Source: Rhodoblastus sp963828185 (lineage in GTDB: Bacteria; Pseudomonadota; Alphaproteobacteria; Rhizobiales; Beijerinckiaceae). Taken from it: a DNA stretch of 64,000 nucleotides. The notes beneath the pieces are model-generated. The model did not search any database. It was not told where the DNA came from and saw only the letters and a program-made list of their open reading frames with translations. Location: the NCBI GenBank assembly GCA_963828185.1, contig CAWHDV010000018.1:28343-92342 (forward strand), in the 5' to 3' direction. The first letter of the stretch is position 1; each line of letters begins with the position of its first letter. The position numbers were made by a program, and so were the translations under genes. Positions 1 to 7,540 of this stretch are shown here, one piece after another.

Positions 1-155
1 TCGCGGGAATCAACGGCGAGTCGCGCCAGCAGCGCTTGCGCGACCCCGGCCAGATTTTCGCCGCGCATCGCCTTGCGCGCCAGCGCGGCGAGGCCGATCA
101 GCGGACGAGCCTCCTGTTGCGGAGCGAAGGTTTGAGCTTGTTGCAGGGCATGCAT
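1..155 (-). CDS. Partial unknown protein downstream of cheR (N-terminus only)
   Basis: The first 51 codons of a leftward gene are visible before the window edge. The start ATG at 155 has a GGGAGG ribosome binding site about 7 nt upstream, which supports the start. The peptide is Ala/Leu-rich and helical, with the run LIGLAALARKAMRGENL, which resembles the N-terminus of TPR-type proteins seen in some alphaproteobacteria, but too little is present to be sure. It lies 107 nt downstream of cheR on the same strand and may be the last gene of the chemotaxis operon. No function is assigned. Confidence 0.5.
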   Translation of the reverse strand, partial: MHALQQAQTFAPQQEARPLIGLAALARKAMRGENLAGVAQALLARLAVDSR

Positions 156-262
156 TGGGGCGCCTCCCGCGGCTGCGGGCGACCATCGCCGAGCAATCAC
201 GCGTCCCAACCTCGCCGCGCCGGCTTGCCCGAGGCTGGCGCGAACAGGGCGCGAGAATGGCG

Positions 263-1099
263 TTAAACAGCGCCGCGCAACGCCTCCCCTTGCGCAAGGG
301 CGCGCCGCGTCAAAATCACCCGGTTGTCCGGATGCGGCTTGAATTCCGTGGAATAGCCGATGACGCTCTCCGCGGCGCCGAGGACCAGAAATCCATCGGG
401 AGCGAGGCATCTCGAAAGGCGGTGCAGGACGTCACGTTTCTGCTCGGGCGCAAAATAGATCAGCACGTTGCGGCAGAAGATCACGTCAAAGACGCCAAGA
501 TGCGAAAAATCGCTCATCAGGTTCTGCTGGCGGAAATCGACCCGCGACTTGATATTCTGGTTGACCGCCCACTGATCCTTGCGCTTGGTGAAATAGCGCA
601 CCAGATGCGGCATTGGCACGCCGCGTTGCACCTCGAAATGCGAATAGACGCCATCCCTGGCTTTTTTCAGCACCGTATCGGCAATGTCGCTGGCGACGAT
701 GTCGACCGTCCAACCCATCAATCGACGCGCCTCCTCATCGAGGATCATGGCGAGCGAATAGGGCTCCTGCCCCGTCGAGCAGGCCGCCGACCAGATGCGC
801 ATGCGCCGGGTCCTTGAGCGGTTCTTGAGGATTTCCGGCAGGATCGATTGACGAAACCCCTCGAACGGCTGTCGGTCGCGAAAGAAGAAGGTCTCGTTGA
901 CCGTCATCGCCTCGGTGACTTTCTTGCCGAGGGCGCGGTCGGCCTCGATCCGGGCGACGAGTTCGCCCAGATTGGCCAGGCCAGCCTGCTGGAACACCGG
1001 CGTCAGTCGCGCTTCGACAAGATATTGCTTCTCGCGGTCGAGCGCCAGGCCGGACGACTTCAACAGGAAAGACTGGAGGGCTGCGAACGCCTGGGACAT
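263..1099 (-). CDS. cheR: Chemotaxis protein methyltransferase CheR
   Basis: CheR transfers a methyl group from S-adenosylmethionine to glutamates on chemoreceptors, tuning kinase activity with CheB. The protein (278 aa from this start) has the helical CheR N-domain (SQAFAALQSFLLKSSG), the NETFFFRD motif, the SAM-binding stretch RIWSAACSTGQEPYS, and FDVIFCRNVLIYF near the C-terminus, all typical of the family. The ATG at 1099 fits the usual CheR N-terminus; a GTG at 1117 and a longer frame to 1150 are also open, so the start is not fixed. It follows cheY, with a spacing of 134 nt. Confidence 0.93.
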   Translation of the reverse strand: MSQAFAALQSFLLKSSGLALDREKQYLVEARLTPVFQQAGLANLGELVARIEADRALGKKVTEAMTVNETFFFRDRQPFEGFRQSILPEILKNRSRTRRMRIWSAACSTGQEPYSLAMILDEEARRLMGWTVDIVASDIADTVLKKARDGVYSHFEVQRGVPMPHLVRYFTKRKDQWAVNQNIKSRVDFRQQNLMSDFSHLGVFDVIFCRNVLIYFAPEQKRDVLHRLSRCLAPDGFLVLGAAESVIGYSTEFKPHPDNRVILTRRALAQGEALRGAV

Positions 1100-1233
1100 G
1101 GCGACAAACTCATTCACTGACGAGGAACGGAACAAACGCGGTCCCGGCAAGGGTTGGTTGGGCTGCGCCCTTCAGCGGCGGCGTGAAGGGATGGCCATTC
1201 CCATCGCGCCCACGGAGGGTTCACCGGCGCCGT

Positions 1234-1599
1234 TCAGCACAGTCCGACTTCTTCGAACTTCGATTTGACGATCTGCTTGTTGAACGGCTTCATGATATAT
1301 TCGTCGGCGCCGGCCTGCATCGCGCGGGTGATGTGCTTCACGTCGCTTTCTGTGGTGCAGAACAGAACTTTCGGCGCCGTTCCATTGGGAAGCTGGCGCA
1401 GGTTGATAAGGAATTCCAGACCATCCATGACGGGCATGTTCCAGTCGAGCAGGATGGCGTCCGGCATGGCGTCGTTGACCGAGGCCAGCGCCTTCTGTCC
1501 ATCCTCCGCCTCGGCGGTCTTGAAGTTCAATTCCTCGAGTATTTTCTTGGCGATGCGCCGGATCATCGGCAAGTCGTCCACCACGAGTACATATTTCAT
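1234..1599 (-). CDS. cheY: Single-domain response regulator CheY
   Basis: A 121-aa stand-alone receiver domain that carries the phosphoryl signal from CheA to the flagellar switch or acts as a phosphate sink. The acidic pair D8-D9, phosphoacceptor D52 (LLDWNMP), the switch threonines at 82-83 and K104 (IMKPF) are all present. It lies between cheW and cheR in the leftward che operon, so a chemotaxis role is well supported by context. With one CheY here and a receiver on CheA, it cannot be told which one acts on FliM. Confidence 0.93.
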   Translation of the reverse strand: MKYVLVVDDLPMIRRIAKKILEELNFKTAEAEDGQKALASVNDAMPDAILLDWNMPVMDGLEFLINLRQLPNGTAPKVLFCTTESDVKHITRAMQAGADEYIMKPFNKQIVKSKFEEVGLC

Positions 1600-1642
1600 C
1601 GTTCAACTCCGTTGGAAGGGAAGCGCTCTCCGCGCCTGGCTG

Positions 1643-2128
1643 TTAATGGTCGTCGCTGAAATCGAAGACAGCGTCGATGTTGAGGAGCGGCAGGATCTGG
1701 CCGCCGATCCGGTTGTAGCCGGAGGCGAATTTCGCCCGGCGCTTGCCGATGTGCGGCGGCGGCGCGATCGATGTTTCCGCCGTCAGCGTCAGCACGTCGC
1801 CGACCTCGTCGACAAGCAGGGCGAAGGCTTCGTTACGATGTTCGATGCCTATGGCCAGGCTGCCGGTGCCGCCGGGCTCCGGCGCCAGGCCGAGCCGGCG
1901 CCTGAGACTGACCGCGGTCACGATCTTGCCGCGCAAGTTGACCAGACCGACAATGTCACGCGGCCCGCCCGGCGCGGCCGTGACCGACCCGATGCGGAAA
2001 ATCGTCTGGACCCGCGTCACGGGCAGGCCGAACGTATCGTCGCAGACCTTGATCGAGAAATACCCGTCAAGCGCGTTGCCCGCGGCGTGGACCGCTTCGC
2101 GAGTGACTTTTGAAGATTCGTAGCTCAT
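1643..2128 (-). CDS. cheW: Chemotaxis coupling protein CheW
   Basis: A 161-aa CheW-domain adaptor that links CheA to chemoreceptor arrays on the inner face of the membrane. After about 20 variable residues the SH3-like fold follows, with the typical segments YFSIKVCDDTFGLPV, GLVNLRGKIV and LLVDEVGDVL. Its ATG overlaps the TGA of the cheA receiver segment (ATGA, 2125-2128), which implies translational coupling and supports that out-of-frame segment as the original cheA 3' end. Confidence 0.93.
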   Translation of the reverse strand: MSYESSKVTREAVHAAGNALDGYFSIKVCDDTFGLPVTRVQTIFRIGSVTAAPGGPRDIVGLVNLRGKIVTAVSLRRRLGLAPEPGGTGSLAIGIEHRNEAFALLVDEVGDVLTLTAETSIAPPPHIGKRRAKFASGYNRIGGQILPLLNIDAVFDFSDDH

Positions 2129-2406
2129 GCCGCAACTCCCTTGGCGAAGCCGTTGTCCAGGGCCTCTTCATCGGTTTGTTCGATGCAGAGGCGAATGAGG
2201 TCCAGCATCTGGTTGCGCTGGAATTTGCCGACCGCGCCCATCATGCCGGCTGAGATCGCGGAGCGGGAAATCTCGCGCGTCGCATAAGGCGCGATGGCGA
2301 TCATCGGCGCGCGGGCGCCCGCCTCGCGCAGGCGGCCAACCAGTTCGAAACCGTCGGCGTCCGGCAGTTCGACATCGACGAGAATGGCGTCAAAGCCCGA
2401 AATCCT
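2125..2406 (-). pseudogene. cheA: Out-of-frame C-terminal receiver segment of cheA
   Basis: This segment encodes the second part of a receiver domain (FDAILVDVELPDADGFELVG, then FQRNQMLDLIRLCIEQ) that continues the receiver begun in the main cheA frame. It is one frame off from the frame that ends at 2390. Deleting one base of the GGG at 2406-2408 (CCC on the coding strand) would join both parts into one uninterrupted CheA of about 925 aa ending just as cheW begins. It has no convincing start of its own, so it is a displaced gene end and not a separate gene. Confidence 0.75.
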
Positions 2407-4885
2407 GGGTGACGACACCAACTGCCTGCGCGCCCGATCCGGCCTTGATGACCTCGAAGCCGGACGCCTGCAGGGTCGCCGCGAGCATGTCGCGGAAGAA
2501 GGCGGCGTCATCGACCAGCAACAGGCGCTTCTTGCGGTCCTTGCCGCGCCCGGCGCCGGCGTCCTGGGTCGGACGCACGATGTCGATGAAATAGGCGATG
2601 TCGAGCAACTCGACGACCTTGCCGTTGATGTCGGCGGCGCCGATGATGCCCGGCGCGTCGCCGCCGATCTCGACATCGAGCTTCTCCTCGATGATGTCGA
2701 CGATGCTGTCCACAAGCAAGCCGAACGGTTCGCCATCGGGCGAGATGACGAAGACCGTGTTGTCGCCTTCCTTGACCATGATGTCATGCGCGGCGGCGAC
2801 GATCGGCATCAGGCGTCCCTGGTGATGCATCAACATCATCCCGTTGGACTGTTCGATCCGCTCGGACGGCACGGTCTCGATGCGCGCGATGTTGGACAGC
2901 GGCAGGACCTTGTCGACGCCCGCGCCGGCCCGGAAATAGACCAGCCGCGTCTTGCCCGAGGTCAACGACTTGGCGCCCTCCACTCTGGCCGCGGTCGCTT
3001 CGCGCGATTGCTCCAGGCCGAGCGAAGTGCAGACGCCATTGGGATCGAGGATCAGCACCACCGAGCCGTCGCCGAGGATCGTGTGGCCCGAGAAGACCGA
3101 GAGATGCGACAGCGAACCGCCCATCGGCTTGACCACGATTTCCTGCACGTCAACCACGGCATCGACGGTGATGCCGAACGAATGCGCGCCGACGCGCATG
3201 ATCACCGCGAGTTGTTCCGGATCGCCTGCGGCTTCCGCCGGCGGGTCAAGATGGAGGAGATCGGCCAGGCTGCCGATCGGCAGGACGGCTTCGCGCAATT
3301 GCAGGATCTTCGAACCCTGCACCATTTCGATCCTGTGCTCGCCGCTGTTCAGTCCGACCGCCTCGACCACCGAATGCTGCGGCAGCGCGAAACGCTGGCC
3401 GCTCGCCTCGACGATCAGCGCCGGGGCAATGGCCAGCGTGAGGGGAATTTTCAACGCGAACCTTGAACCGCGGCCCGGCGTGGACGACAAGGCGACCGAT
3501 CCGCCGATCGCTTGAATATTCTCGCGCACCACATCCATGCCGACGCCGCGACCGGAGACGTTGGTCACCTTTTCGGCGGTCGAAAAACCTGCGGCGAAAA
3601 TGAAGCGATAGATTTCATCATCGCTCATTCGCTCAAGCTGTTGCGGCGTCGCCAGGCCAAGTTGCAGCGCCTTCGCCTTGATCTTGACGATATCGAGGCC
3701 GCGCCCGTCGTCGGCGATCTCGATGGTGATCTGGCCGGCCTCGTGCGAGGCCGTCACGCGCACCGTGCCCGTCGCCGGCTTGCCGGCGCGCAGGCGCTCC
3801 TCGGGCGTTTCAATGCCGTGATCGGCGCAGTTGCGCACGAGATGCGTCAGCGGATCGCGAATGAGATCGATCAGCTGGCGGTCGAGTTCGGTGTCGGCGC
3901 CCTCGGTGACCAGATCGATCTTCTTGTGCAGATCGTTGGACAGGTCGCGAATCATGCGCGGCAGGTTGGCGAAAACCCGCTCGACCGGCTGCATGCGGGC
4001 GCGCATCACCGCGTCCTGCAGATCGGTGGTCATGGTGGACAATCGCTGCAGCGGCGATTTGAGCGTTTCCTCTTCCTTGTGCCGCGTCAGCTCGATCAGC
4101 TGGTTGCGCGTCAGCACCAGCTCCGAGACCAGGTTCATGATCCGCTCGAGGGTGTTCAAATTGATGCGGATCGTCTCGGCGCCCTTCGACTGGCGATTTT
4201 CGCCGGCTTCGCCGCCCGCAGGCTTCCCCGCCTGGGCGGCGGCCTCAACGGCCGCCGGGGCCGACGCTCTCGACGCAGGCTCGTGCGCTTCGGGTTGTTT
4301 CCGCCGGACGTCAAGATTGGCGCGGCGCAGCGAAGCCACGAGCGCATCGAGGGCTTCCTGCGACTGTCCTTTTGCGGGCTTCTCCGCTTCGTCGAGTTCG
4401 GGTTTGATTTCGGCGACAGCCTTGGCCGAAGCTTCTTGGGCGGCAGGCGGCGGCGCCTCGATTTCGACCGGCTCGGTCGGCGACGCTTCAACGGCGGCCT
4501 CGGCGCCCTGGCAAATCGCCACCTGGCGTCCGAGCAAGGCGATCATGTCGGCGTCGTCGCCCTCCGGCTCCTGGCCGGTTTCCTCCAGTTCGCCCAGCAG
4601 AACCTTGACCTGGTCCACGGCGCCGAGAATAGCGGAGACGACATCCGGCGTCGCCTTGGCGCCTTCGCGCAGGCAACCGATCAAACTCTCGGCGTGATGC
4701 GTCAGGCGCTGTAGGCGATCAAGACCAAGAAAGCCGCAGGTTCCCTTGATTGTATGCACCATCCGAAAAATACTGGCGATCAATGCCGCGTCATCGGGAT
4801 TGCGCTCGAATTCGACGATCTGAACCGCGGCAGCCTCGATCTGCTCCGCCGATTCCGCCAAAAACTCCTTGAGCATTTCATCCAT
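2390..4885 (-). CDS. cheA: Chemotaxis histidine kinase CheA (frameshifted before the end of its receiver domain)
   Basis: CheA autophosphorylates in response to receptor state and donates phosphate to CheY and CheB. Domain order: Hpt domain with phospho-histidine H44 (MVHTIKGTCGFLG), a Pro/Ala/Glu-rich linker, the dimerisation helices (NLNTLERIMNLVSELV), the HATPase with LVRNCADHGIETPEERLR and DDGRGLD, then two CheW-like regulatory modules, then the start of a receiver (KKRLLLVDDAAFF). The open frame stops at 2390 inside the receiver. The missing part lies in another frame at 2125-2406. The ATG at 4885 begins 3 nt after the upstream gene ends. All kinase domains are intact, so the truncated form could still signal. 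Confidence 0.9.
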   Translation of the reverse strand: MDEMLKEFLAESAEQIEAAAVQIVEFERNPDDAALIASIFRMVHTIKGTCGFLGLDRLQRLTHHAESLIGCLREGAKATPDVVSAILGAVDQVKVLLGELEETGQEPEGDDADMIALLGRQVAICQGAEAAVEASPTEPVEIEAPPPAAQEASAKAVAEIKPELDEAEKPAKGQSQEALDALVASLRRANLDVRRKQPEAHEPASRASAPAAVEAAAQAGKPAGGEAGENRQSKGAETIRINLNTLERIMNLVSELVLTRNQLIELTRHKEEETLKSPLQRLSTMTTDLQDAVMRARMQPVERVFANLPRMIRDLSNDLHKKIDLVTEGADTELDRQLIDLIRDPLTHLVRNCADHGIETPEERLRAGKPATGTVRVTASHEAGQITIEIADDGRGLDIVKIKAKALQLGLATPQQLERMSDDEIYRFIFAAGFSTAEKVTNVSGRGVGMDVVRENIQAIGGSVALSSTPGRGSRFALKIPLTLAIAPALIVEASGQRFALPQHSVVEAVGLNSGEHRIEMVQGSKILQLREAVLPIGSLADLLHLDPPAEAAGDPEQLAVIMRVGAHSFGITVDAVVDVQEIVVKPMGGSLSHLSVFSGHTILGDGSVVLILDPNGVCTSLGLEQSREATAARVEGAKSLTSGKTRLVYFRAGAGVDKVLPLSNIARIETVPSERIEQSNGMMLMHHQGRLMPIVAAAHDIMVKEGDNTVFVISPDGEPFGLLVDSIVDIIEEKLDVEIGGDAPGIIGAADINGKVVELLDIAYFIDIVRPTQDAGAGRGKDRKKRLLLVDDAAFFRDMLAATLQASGFEVIKAGSGAQAVGVVTQDFGL

Positions 4886-4888
4886 AGC

Positions 4889-5410
4889 TCAGTTTCCAAT
4901 CGCTTTTGATTTATTGGCTCGTTTGGTCGCGCGTTCGCCTGGCGCGCAGCCTTCGTTGATGAGGCGCGAGACATAGGCAAGCCCGACGCGCATGGCCTCC
5001 GCCGTTTCCTCGCAGGATTTGGCGATCGAATCGGGAAAGTCGGGCTGGCCCAACTCCTTGGCCAGCGTCTGCTGCGCCTCCACGACGATCTCGGTCAGCC
5101 GGACGAGGATCGATTCGAATTTCCGCCGCACTTCGGGATCAACCCGGTCATAGGCCTGCAAGGCGTGACGGGCGCCCGGAATGCTCGATTTCTCGAAATA
5201 TTCGCAATAAGTGCGTGGCTGCCAAGCCAAAGCCTCGTCGGTCATTTCCGGCATCGACGGCAAAAATTCGAGGACCAGCAGAATTTCATTGAAGACATTG
5301 AGGTAGTCGTTGGCCAGACCCGTCGACGGATTGACCAGGCCTAACCCGCTTTCGCGGGACGGCTCGGCGGCCCCGTACTGAATTTCGTCGTTCGCCAACG
5401 GTTTCTGCAT
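4889..5410 (-). CDS. Conserved protein of unknown function, first gene of the che operon
   Basis: A 173-aa soluble, mainly helical protein with no signal peptide or membrane segment. The central part (LANDYLNVFNEILLVLEFLP, then a Trp/Tyr-rich stretch LAWQPRTYCEYFEKS) looks like a protein I recall from che operons of related Rhizobiales; this recollection was not checked. It ends 3 nt before cheA, so the two are almost certainly co-translated. Possible roles are a CheA partner or a phosphatase-like factor; no catalytic motif is visible. It could be a real missing link, since no CheZ or CheD gene is seen in the window. Confidence 0.8.
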   Translation of the reverse strand: MQKPLANDEIQYGAAEPSRESGLGLVNPSTGLANDYLNVFNEILLVLEFLPSMPEMTDEALAWQPRTYCEYFEKSSIPGARHALQAYDRVDPEVRRKFESILVRLTEIVVEAQQTLAKELGQPDFPDSIAKSCEETAEAMRVGLAYVSRLINEGCAPGERATKRANKSKAIGN

Positions 5411-5737
5411 TGTCGCTGCACTCGCTAAGGTTGCGCCGATAAAATATCACTCGCGAGAGGATAAAAAATCGTTACCATTCTCGCGTTGCGTGTATCGTGA
5501 AGCTGAGTTTCAATGGTTTTTCGCCACACCACGTCGACGCAGGCGACAACTTTTACTTGCATCTTTTATTAAGAAAATTTCGCCACTATGCATTCGGACA
5601 GGTCGCGCCGGCCTTCGAAAATGGTTGGCGCGCCCACCCAATCAGTCGGGCGTCCGGACCGGGCGACGCCTGGAGGCGTCACGCCATCGCCGGCCGGCGC
5701 GGGCCGAAGCAATTATTGACAGGAGCGGACTCCCCCA
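5411..5737. other. Intergenic region between the divergent che operon and cheB
   Basis: This 327-nt stretch separates two divergent chemotaxis transcripts and must hold both promoters. It includes an AT-rich part around 5440-5590, unlike the surrounding GC-rich genes. A GCCGATAA string at 5435-5442 resembles the -10 of a flagellar sigma-28 promoter, but no matching -35 lies at the usual distance. The open frames that cross it do not look coding. Confidence 0.4.
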
Positions 5738-6781
5738 ATGCTGAAAGGACAACCCGCAAGCCTGCCGATTCGCGTCCTGGTCGTCGACAATTCCAGTTTC
5801 ATGCGCAACGCGATCACCCGGCATATCCAGCGCGACGCCCGCTTCCGCGTGATCGCGACCGCCAACAACGGCCGCGAGGCCGTCGCCAAGGCCGCGGAGC
5901 TCAAGCCCGACGTCATCACGATGGACGTCGAAATGCCTGAAATGAATGGAATCGAGGCCTTGCGCCAGATTCACGCCCAATCGGCGATTCCGATCATCAT
6001 GGTCAGTTCGCAGACCGAAGCCGGCGCCAAGACGACGATCCAGGCGCTGCAGCACGGCGCGATGGATTTCATTCCCAAGGCCGGCGGCTTCGAGCAATTG
6101 CACGAAAAGCTGCACGCCGTGGTCGGAGCGACGCGCGTTCGGCTGGCCCCGATGGTCGCGCCCGCGCTGAAGATCGCGCCGCGTCGGCCGATGCCGATGC
6201 GCGTCTCCCCGCCCAAGCCGAAGATCGTGGTGATCGGCTCGAGCACCGGCGGGCCGCGCGCGCTGCACCAGGTGCTGGAGCGCCTGCCCGCGCGCTTTCC
6301 CGCGCCGATCGTCATCGCCCAGCACATGCCGCCGCAATTCACCGCCGCCATGGCCAAATGGCTGTCGGACGTCTGCGCGATCAGGGTGGTCGAGGCGAAG
6401 GACGACATGGCGTTGACGCCCGGCGTCGCCCTGGTCGGCCCGGGCGGAATGCAGTTCCGCATCGCCAATGGCCACGCCAAAATTGCGGCCGCGCAGAACG
6501 AGAGCCTGTACAAGCCCAGCGTCGACGTCCTTGCCGACAGCGTCGCCGCGGCCTATGGCGCGAATGTCCTCGCGATCATGCTCACCGGCATGGGCAACGA
6601 CGGGACCAAGGGCTTCGTCCGGCTCAAGGACGGAGGCGCCTATGTCATGGCGCAGGACCAGGCGACATCCTCGGTATGGGGGATGCCGCGCGCCGTGACG
6701 GAAAGCGGTTGCGTCGACGAAATTTTGCCGGTTGGCGAAATCGGCCAGCGCATCAACGCCCTTTTCGGCGTCGGCGGCTGA
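5738..6781 (+). CDS. cheB: Protein-glutamate methylesterase CheB
   Basis: CheB removes receptor methyl groups and deamidates glutamines when phosphorylated by CheA. The 347-aa protein has an N-terminal receiver with phosphoacceptor D63 (TMDVEMPEMNG) and K114 (FIPKA), a Pro-rich linker, and the methylesterase domain with the catalytic triad S169 (GSSTGG), H196 (AQHMP) and D288 (TGMGNDG). An AGGAGCGG-like site precedes the ATG. It is transcribed away from the rest of the che operon and converges on the gene at 6827. Confidence 0.96.
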   Translation: MLKGQPASLPIRVLVVDNSSFMRNAITRHIQRDARFRVIATANNGREAVAKAAELKPDVITMDVEMPEMNGIEALRQIHAQSAIPIIMVSSQTEAGAKTTIQALQHGAMDFIPKAGGFEQLHEKLHAVVGATRVRLAPMVAPALKIAPRRPMPMRVSPPKPKIVVIGSSTGGPRALHQVLERLPARFPAPIVIAQHMPPQFTAAMAKWLSDVCAIRVVEAKDDMALTPGVALVGPGGMQFRIANGHAKIAAAQNESLYKPSVDVLADSVAAAYGANVLAIMLTGMGNDGTKGFVRLKDGGAYVMAQDQATSSVWGMPRAVTESGCVDEILPVGEIGQRINALFGVGG

Positions 6782-6826
6782 TTTTCACGACAACCGCCCA
6801 GTCGGCGAAGCGGCTTGTCCGCAATT

Positions 6827-7330
6827 TCAGAAGCGCGGACCATCGCGCAGGGGATCGTATTCGACCGGCGGCGCGGCCTGCGCCAGCGAACGAAGACTGG
6901 CCACGACGATCCAGTATTCGCCCATGCGCCGGAACGAAATGACCTTGCCGATCTCCGGAATTTCGTCGCCCACCTTGACCCTTCTGTACCCTTCCGTCGT
7001 TTCGAGCAGGGCGTTGTCGGCGGTGAGTTCGAGAATCCTCACGTCGTGGCGCGGCGCGCTCGCCTTGCGCGCCTGGTTCGGGTTGACCGCGCCGATCGGC
7101 GTCATGTCGATCGAGATGGCGCGCCCCGTCCTGCGCGCGTCCGTGTCGGCTGCCGCCGCGCGGACCGCCGCCTCGACCGCGTGAAGGCGGTTGGGCTGGG
7201 CGAAAATGGCGAAATCCTGCATGTTGCTGATGCGCGGCCCGCCGTCCTGGTGCGTGAAAAGATAGGCCGCGAACGAGACGGACCCGATCGCGCAAGCCAC
7301 GCCCAGGCTCTTCAGCGTGAAATCGCTCAT
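6827..7330 (-). CDS. Membrane-anchored protein of unknown function next to fliI
   Basis: The protein (167 aa from the ATG at 7330; an upstream ATG at 7363 is also open) has one N-terminal hydrophobic segment (about residues 6-24) followed by an extracytoplasmic domain. The C-terminal part, with LLETTEGYRRVKVGDEIP and then ISFRRMGEYWIVVAS, looks like a small beta-rich domain of the kind found in PilP/GspC-type proteins; this is only a shape resemblance. It lies 152 nt downstream of fliI on the same strand, so a role in the flagellar basal body or motor is plausible but unproven. Confidence 0.7.
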   Translation of the reverse strand: MSDFTLKSLGVACAIGSVSFAAYLFTHQDGGPRISNMQDFAIFAQPNRLHAVEAAVRAAAADTDARRTGRAISIDMTPIGAVNPNQARKASAPRHDVRILELTADNALLETTEGYRRVKVGDEIPEIGKVISFRRMGEYWIVVASLRSLAQAAPPVEYDPLRDGPRF

Positions 7331-7411
7331 GATTTTTCCCTTCGTTTCATTTCTAAGCCGCAACGGCGCCGTGCAGCGCGTTCGCGAAAGCCGTCGATAA
7401 TTTTTTCGCTG

Positions 7412-7540
7412 TCACGTCGCCGCCTTGTCGGTTTGCAGCGCATTTGCAAGCTCGCGGCAGGCGTCGGCGACTTTTTTGCATTTCACGTCGCCGCCTTGTC
7501 GGTTTGCAGCGCATTTGCAAGCTCGCGGAAGGCGTCGGCG
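7412..7540. repeat. Tandem duplication of the fliI 3' end (58 bp, offset 71)
   Basis: Positions 7412-7469 and 7483-7540 are the same 58 bases with a single mismatch (7458 C, 7529 A). The second copy is the last codons and stop of fliI. The first lies beyond the stop and again encodes RELANALQTDKAAT with a stop, but in a frame shifted by the 71-bp offset. A weaker third echo (KLSTAFANALHGAVAA) seems to follow at about 7353-7411. Only the copy next to the ATPase is translated as FliI. Confidence 0.85.

Noticed and set aside
10..297. A 95-aa minus-strand frame overlapping the left edge
   Set aside because: Arg/Ala/Gly-rich shadow; a different minus-strand frame with a good ribosome binding site (start 155) is better supported.
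2294..4714. Long plus-strand open frames opposite cheA (390 and 400 aa)
   Set aside because: They are antisense to a clear CheA, have an Arg/Asp/His-rich composition typical of GC-rich shadow frames and show no domain.
5435..5442. GCCGATAA resembling a sigma-28 -10 element upstream of cheB
   Set aside because: No TAAAG-like -35 is found at the right distance, and the site is far from the cheB start.
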